Shown here: positions 62,489-64,000 of the stretch, in pieces | Position numbering within the stretch: position 1 is the first letter of the stretch | How the letters are laid out: each line of letters begins with the position of its first letter | NCBI RefSeq assembly: GCF_026725475.1 | Contig: NZ_CP109965.1 | Coordinates: forward strand, 186,001 to 250,000 | DNA: 64,000 nt | Direction of reading: 5' to 3' | From: Catenovulum adriaticum | GTDB lineage: Bacteria > Pseudomonadota > Gammaproteobacteria > Enterobacterales > Alteromonadaceae | Position numbers and translations under genes: made by a program | Notes under the pieces: model-generated | Databases searched by the model: none | What the model was told of the DNA's origin: nothing | Seen by the model: only the letters and a program-made list of their open reading frames with translations

Positions 62489-63163
62489 ATGGCTGATTTA
62501 ATTCCTCACATTGACGTGAACCCAAAAGGTAAAGTTAAAGCCCTTGTTGTTTGGATGCATGGCCTAGGTGATTCAGGGCATGGTTTTGCGCCTTTAGTGC
62601 CTGAACTTAGGCTGGCAGATGAATTAGGCATCCGATTTGTATTTCCACACGCGCCAGTAAAACCTATTACTATCAATAACAATATGCCAATGCGGGCTTG
62701 GTATGACATCAATTCTTTTGATTTTAATCAAAGAGCAGATGAAGCTGGTGTGCGAGAATCAGCACAAGCATTGCAACAATTAATTGATTATGAACTCGAT
62801 GCAAATCAGCTAAGCGCAGATAAATTAGTGATCGCTGGTTTTTCACAAGGTGCGGTCATGGCTTATCATTTAGGTTGTCGCCAAACTCAACCCGCAGCTG
62901 GTATTTTAGCTTTGTCTGGCTATCTAGCGATGACAGATAAACTGCCTACAGAATTAAGCGAAGCCGCTAAAAAAACGCCAATTTTAGCCATGCATGGTAC
63001 TCAAGATGAAGTTGTGCCTTGCCAATTAGGCAAAGCTTCGGCACAAGCGGTTAAGCAAGCTGGCTTTGATTTACGTTGGCAAGATTACCCAATGCAGCAT
63101 AATGTATGCACAGAGCAAGTCGCTGACATTTCGGCTTGGCTAACAAAAATATTAGCTGATTAA
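62489..63163 (+). CDS. Carboxylesterase/acyl-protein-thioesterase-like hydrolase
   Basis: Alpha/beta hydrolase of 224 residues in the phospholipase/carboxylesterase family. Motifs: ALVVWMHGLGDSGHGFAPLVPEL, VFPHAPVKPITINNNMPMRAWYD, nucleophile elbow IAGFSQGAVMAYHLGCR, Asp in MHGTQDEVVP and His in YPMQHNVCTEQ. Cytoplasmic; related enzymes cleave short esters or thioesters. TTGGAGAACC precedes the ATG. It may be co-transcribed with cyaY (18-bp gap). Confidence 0.9.
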   Translation: MADLIPHIDVNPKGKVKALVVWMHGLGDSGHGFAPLVPELRLADELGIRFVFPHAPVKPITINNNMPMRAWYDINSFDFNQRADEAGVRESAQALQQLIDYELDANQLSADKLVIAGFSQGAVMAYHLGCRQTQPAAGILALSGYLAMTDKLPTELSEAAKKTPILAMHGTQDEVVPCQLGKASAQAVKQAGFDLRWQDYPMQHNVCTEQVADISAWLTKILAD

Positions 63164-63438
63164 TATTGTACGTATAAAACTTCAGCCTTGCGGTAGTTTG
63201 ATTTGCAAGGCTACTTGCTAACATTGTTACGCACTTTCAGGGTGATAATGTTAGCGGCTATGCAAACAAACAAGGATGATATACCGTCATTTTTGAATAA
63301 CCTGCGTTATGAAACTGCTTGATATAAATAGTGGTTTATAGGTGTTTTTATCCTTACTTTGTTTGATAAATAACAAGAATCTCAATAGTGTATTGTTAGA
63401 TTCTGTTGATCTTTTGTCTTCAAAGTAGAGATACATTT

Positions 63439-64000
63439 ATGAAACAGAGCAAAATGGTACAAGTGCTTTGTAAAAACCAAAAAATGCGGTTTGTTATTGC
63501 AATAACCTTGTTAACCTTGCTAGGGTTTATCAGTACGAGTCTGATTAGCTATTTTGTTGCTCACCAAGCTGTTTCTAAGCAAATTACCCAGTCAGCCTTA
63601 CCACTGACCAGTGATAATATCTATTCTGAAATTCAACGCGACTTAATGAGCCCTGTATTTATTGCCTCGTTAATGGCACAAGATACATTTGTACGCGACT
63701 GGGCAATTTCAGGCGGGAAAGAACCCCAGCCTCTTATCCGTTATTTATCTGAAATACAAAAGAAATATAAAACAGTCACTGCTTTTTTTGTTTTAGATGA
63801 AACCCGCCAATATTATCATCCAAATGGTGTCATACAGACGATCCAACCGGGCCCTGTTATCAACGAGTGGTATTTTCGCGTTAAAAAAATGCCGACTGAA
63901 TACGAAATTAACATCGATCACGATACTGCTAACCCTGAACGATTATCGGTTTTTGTTAATTATAAGGTGTTTGATTATAACCATCAGTTTATCGGCGCCA
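63439..64000 (+). CDS. Membrane sensor protein, N-terminal part (cut by window end)
   Basis: An open frame from the ATG at 63439 to the last base, at least 187 codons. A cytoplasmic start (MKQSKMVQVLCKNQKMRF) is followed by a membrane segment (VIAITLLTLLGFISTSLISYFV). An extracytoplasmic domain like the dCache sensors comes next (DLMSPVFIASLMAQDTFVRDW, VTAFFVLDETRQYYHPNG). The output domain lies beyond the window; a GGDEF diguanylate cyclase or histidine kinase is most likely from the sensor type. The spacer before it (63164-63438) holds one hairpin, AGCCTTGC / GCAAGGCT at 63184-63212. Confidence 0.7.
   Translation, partial: MKQSKMVQVLCKNQKMRFVIAITLLTLLGFISTSLISYFVAHQAVSKQITQSALPLTSDNIYSEIQRDLMSPVFIASLMAQDTFVRDWAISGGKEPQPLIRYLSEIQKKYKTVTAFFVLDETRQYYHPNGVIQTIQPGPVINEWYFRVKKMPTEYEINIDHDTANPERLSVFVNYKVFDYNHQFIGA

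Noticed and set aside
1..64000. tRNA, rRNA, CRISPR arrays, insertion sequences and prophage genes
   Set aside because: I looked for repeats in regular spacing, transposase or integrase motifs and conserved RNA sequence and saw none, though a covariance-model scan was not possible.

Overview
The window is about 64 kb of AT-rich DNA from what looks like a marine gammaproteobacterium of the Alteromonadales type. This rests on the cyaY / lptM-lysA arrangement, the RecG, TrxA and KatE types, the TonB-dependent receptor, lipoprotein sulfatases, a heparanase-like GH79 enzyme and a complete urea uptake/urease locus. The genus is not fixed by the sequence. No rRNA, tRNA, CRISPR array, insertion sequence or prophage was seen.

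Layout. 1-4131: a decaying type I Wadjet (JetABCD) anti-plasmid system. jetA carries an in-frame amber codon, a deletion joins the end of jetA to the middle of jetC and removes jetB and the ATP-binding half of jetC, and jetD has a 2-base frameshift. 4337-10225: two alpha/beta hydrolases, an unknown protein with an EF-hand-like loop, a GH79 enzyme and a GlpQ-type phosphodiesterase. 10315-16768: a TonB-dependent receptor divergent from a BlaI/M56-peptidase pair, an AGCS symporter and an SpmA-SpmB fusion. 16854-23883: a stress block with a short-chain dehydrogenase, an SDR-SPW-VKOR fusion, a cation exchanger and a KatE catalase. 24191-30234: a LysE exporter, then a hybrid kinase whose sensor is an NCS1-type permease with its LuxR-type regulator, then two small enzymes.

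30469-42963 is one nutritional unit: porin, urtABCDE (urea ABC importer), ureDABC, ureEFG and a small His-rich membrane protein. The permease-kinase pair about 1.3 kb upstream is the obvious candidate regulator. Two perfect 16-bp palindromes spaced 31 bp centre to centre lie in front of the porin. Several hairpins sit around urtA and urtB, and a 126-bp element with inverted ends sits between ureF and ureG.

43193-48698 holds a membrane-anchored EEP-family protein, thioredoxin, LysR and TetR regulators and RecG. 48976-54868 is an ECF sigma factor and RskA-type anti-sigma pair followed by DUF4331, a cadherin-like lipoprotein, a TPR protein and a HupE/UreJ-family membrane protein. The same promoter-like motif (TGCATCCAA, 14 nt, CGTTT) stands before the sigma gene and before DUF4331, so this block is probably an autoregulated regulon. 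55162-60609 carries an MFS transporter and two tandem sulfatase lipoproteins. 60674-63163 is a housekeeping block: lysA and lptM divergent from cyaY and an esterase. The window ends inside a membrane-bound sensor protein.
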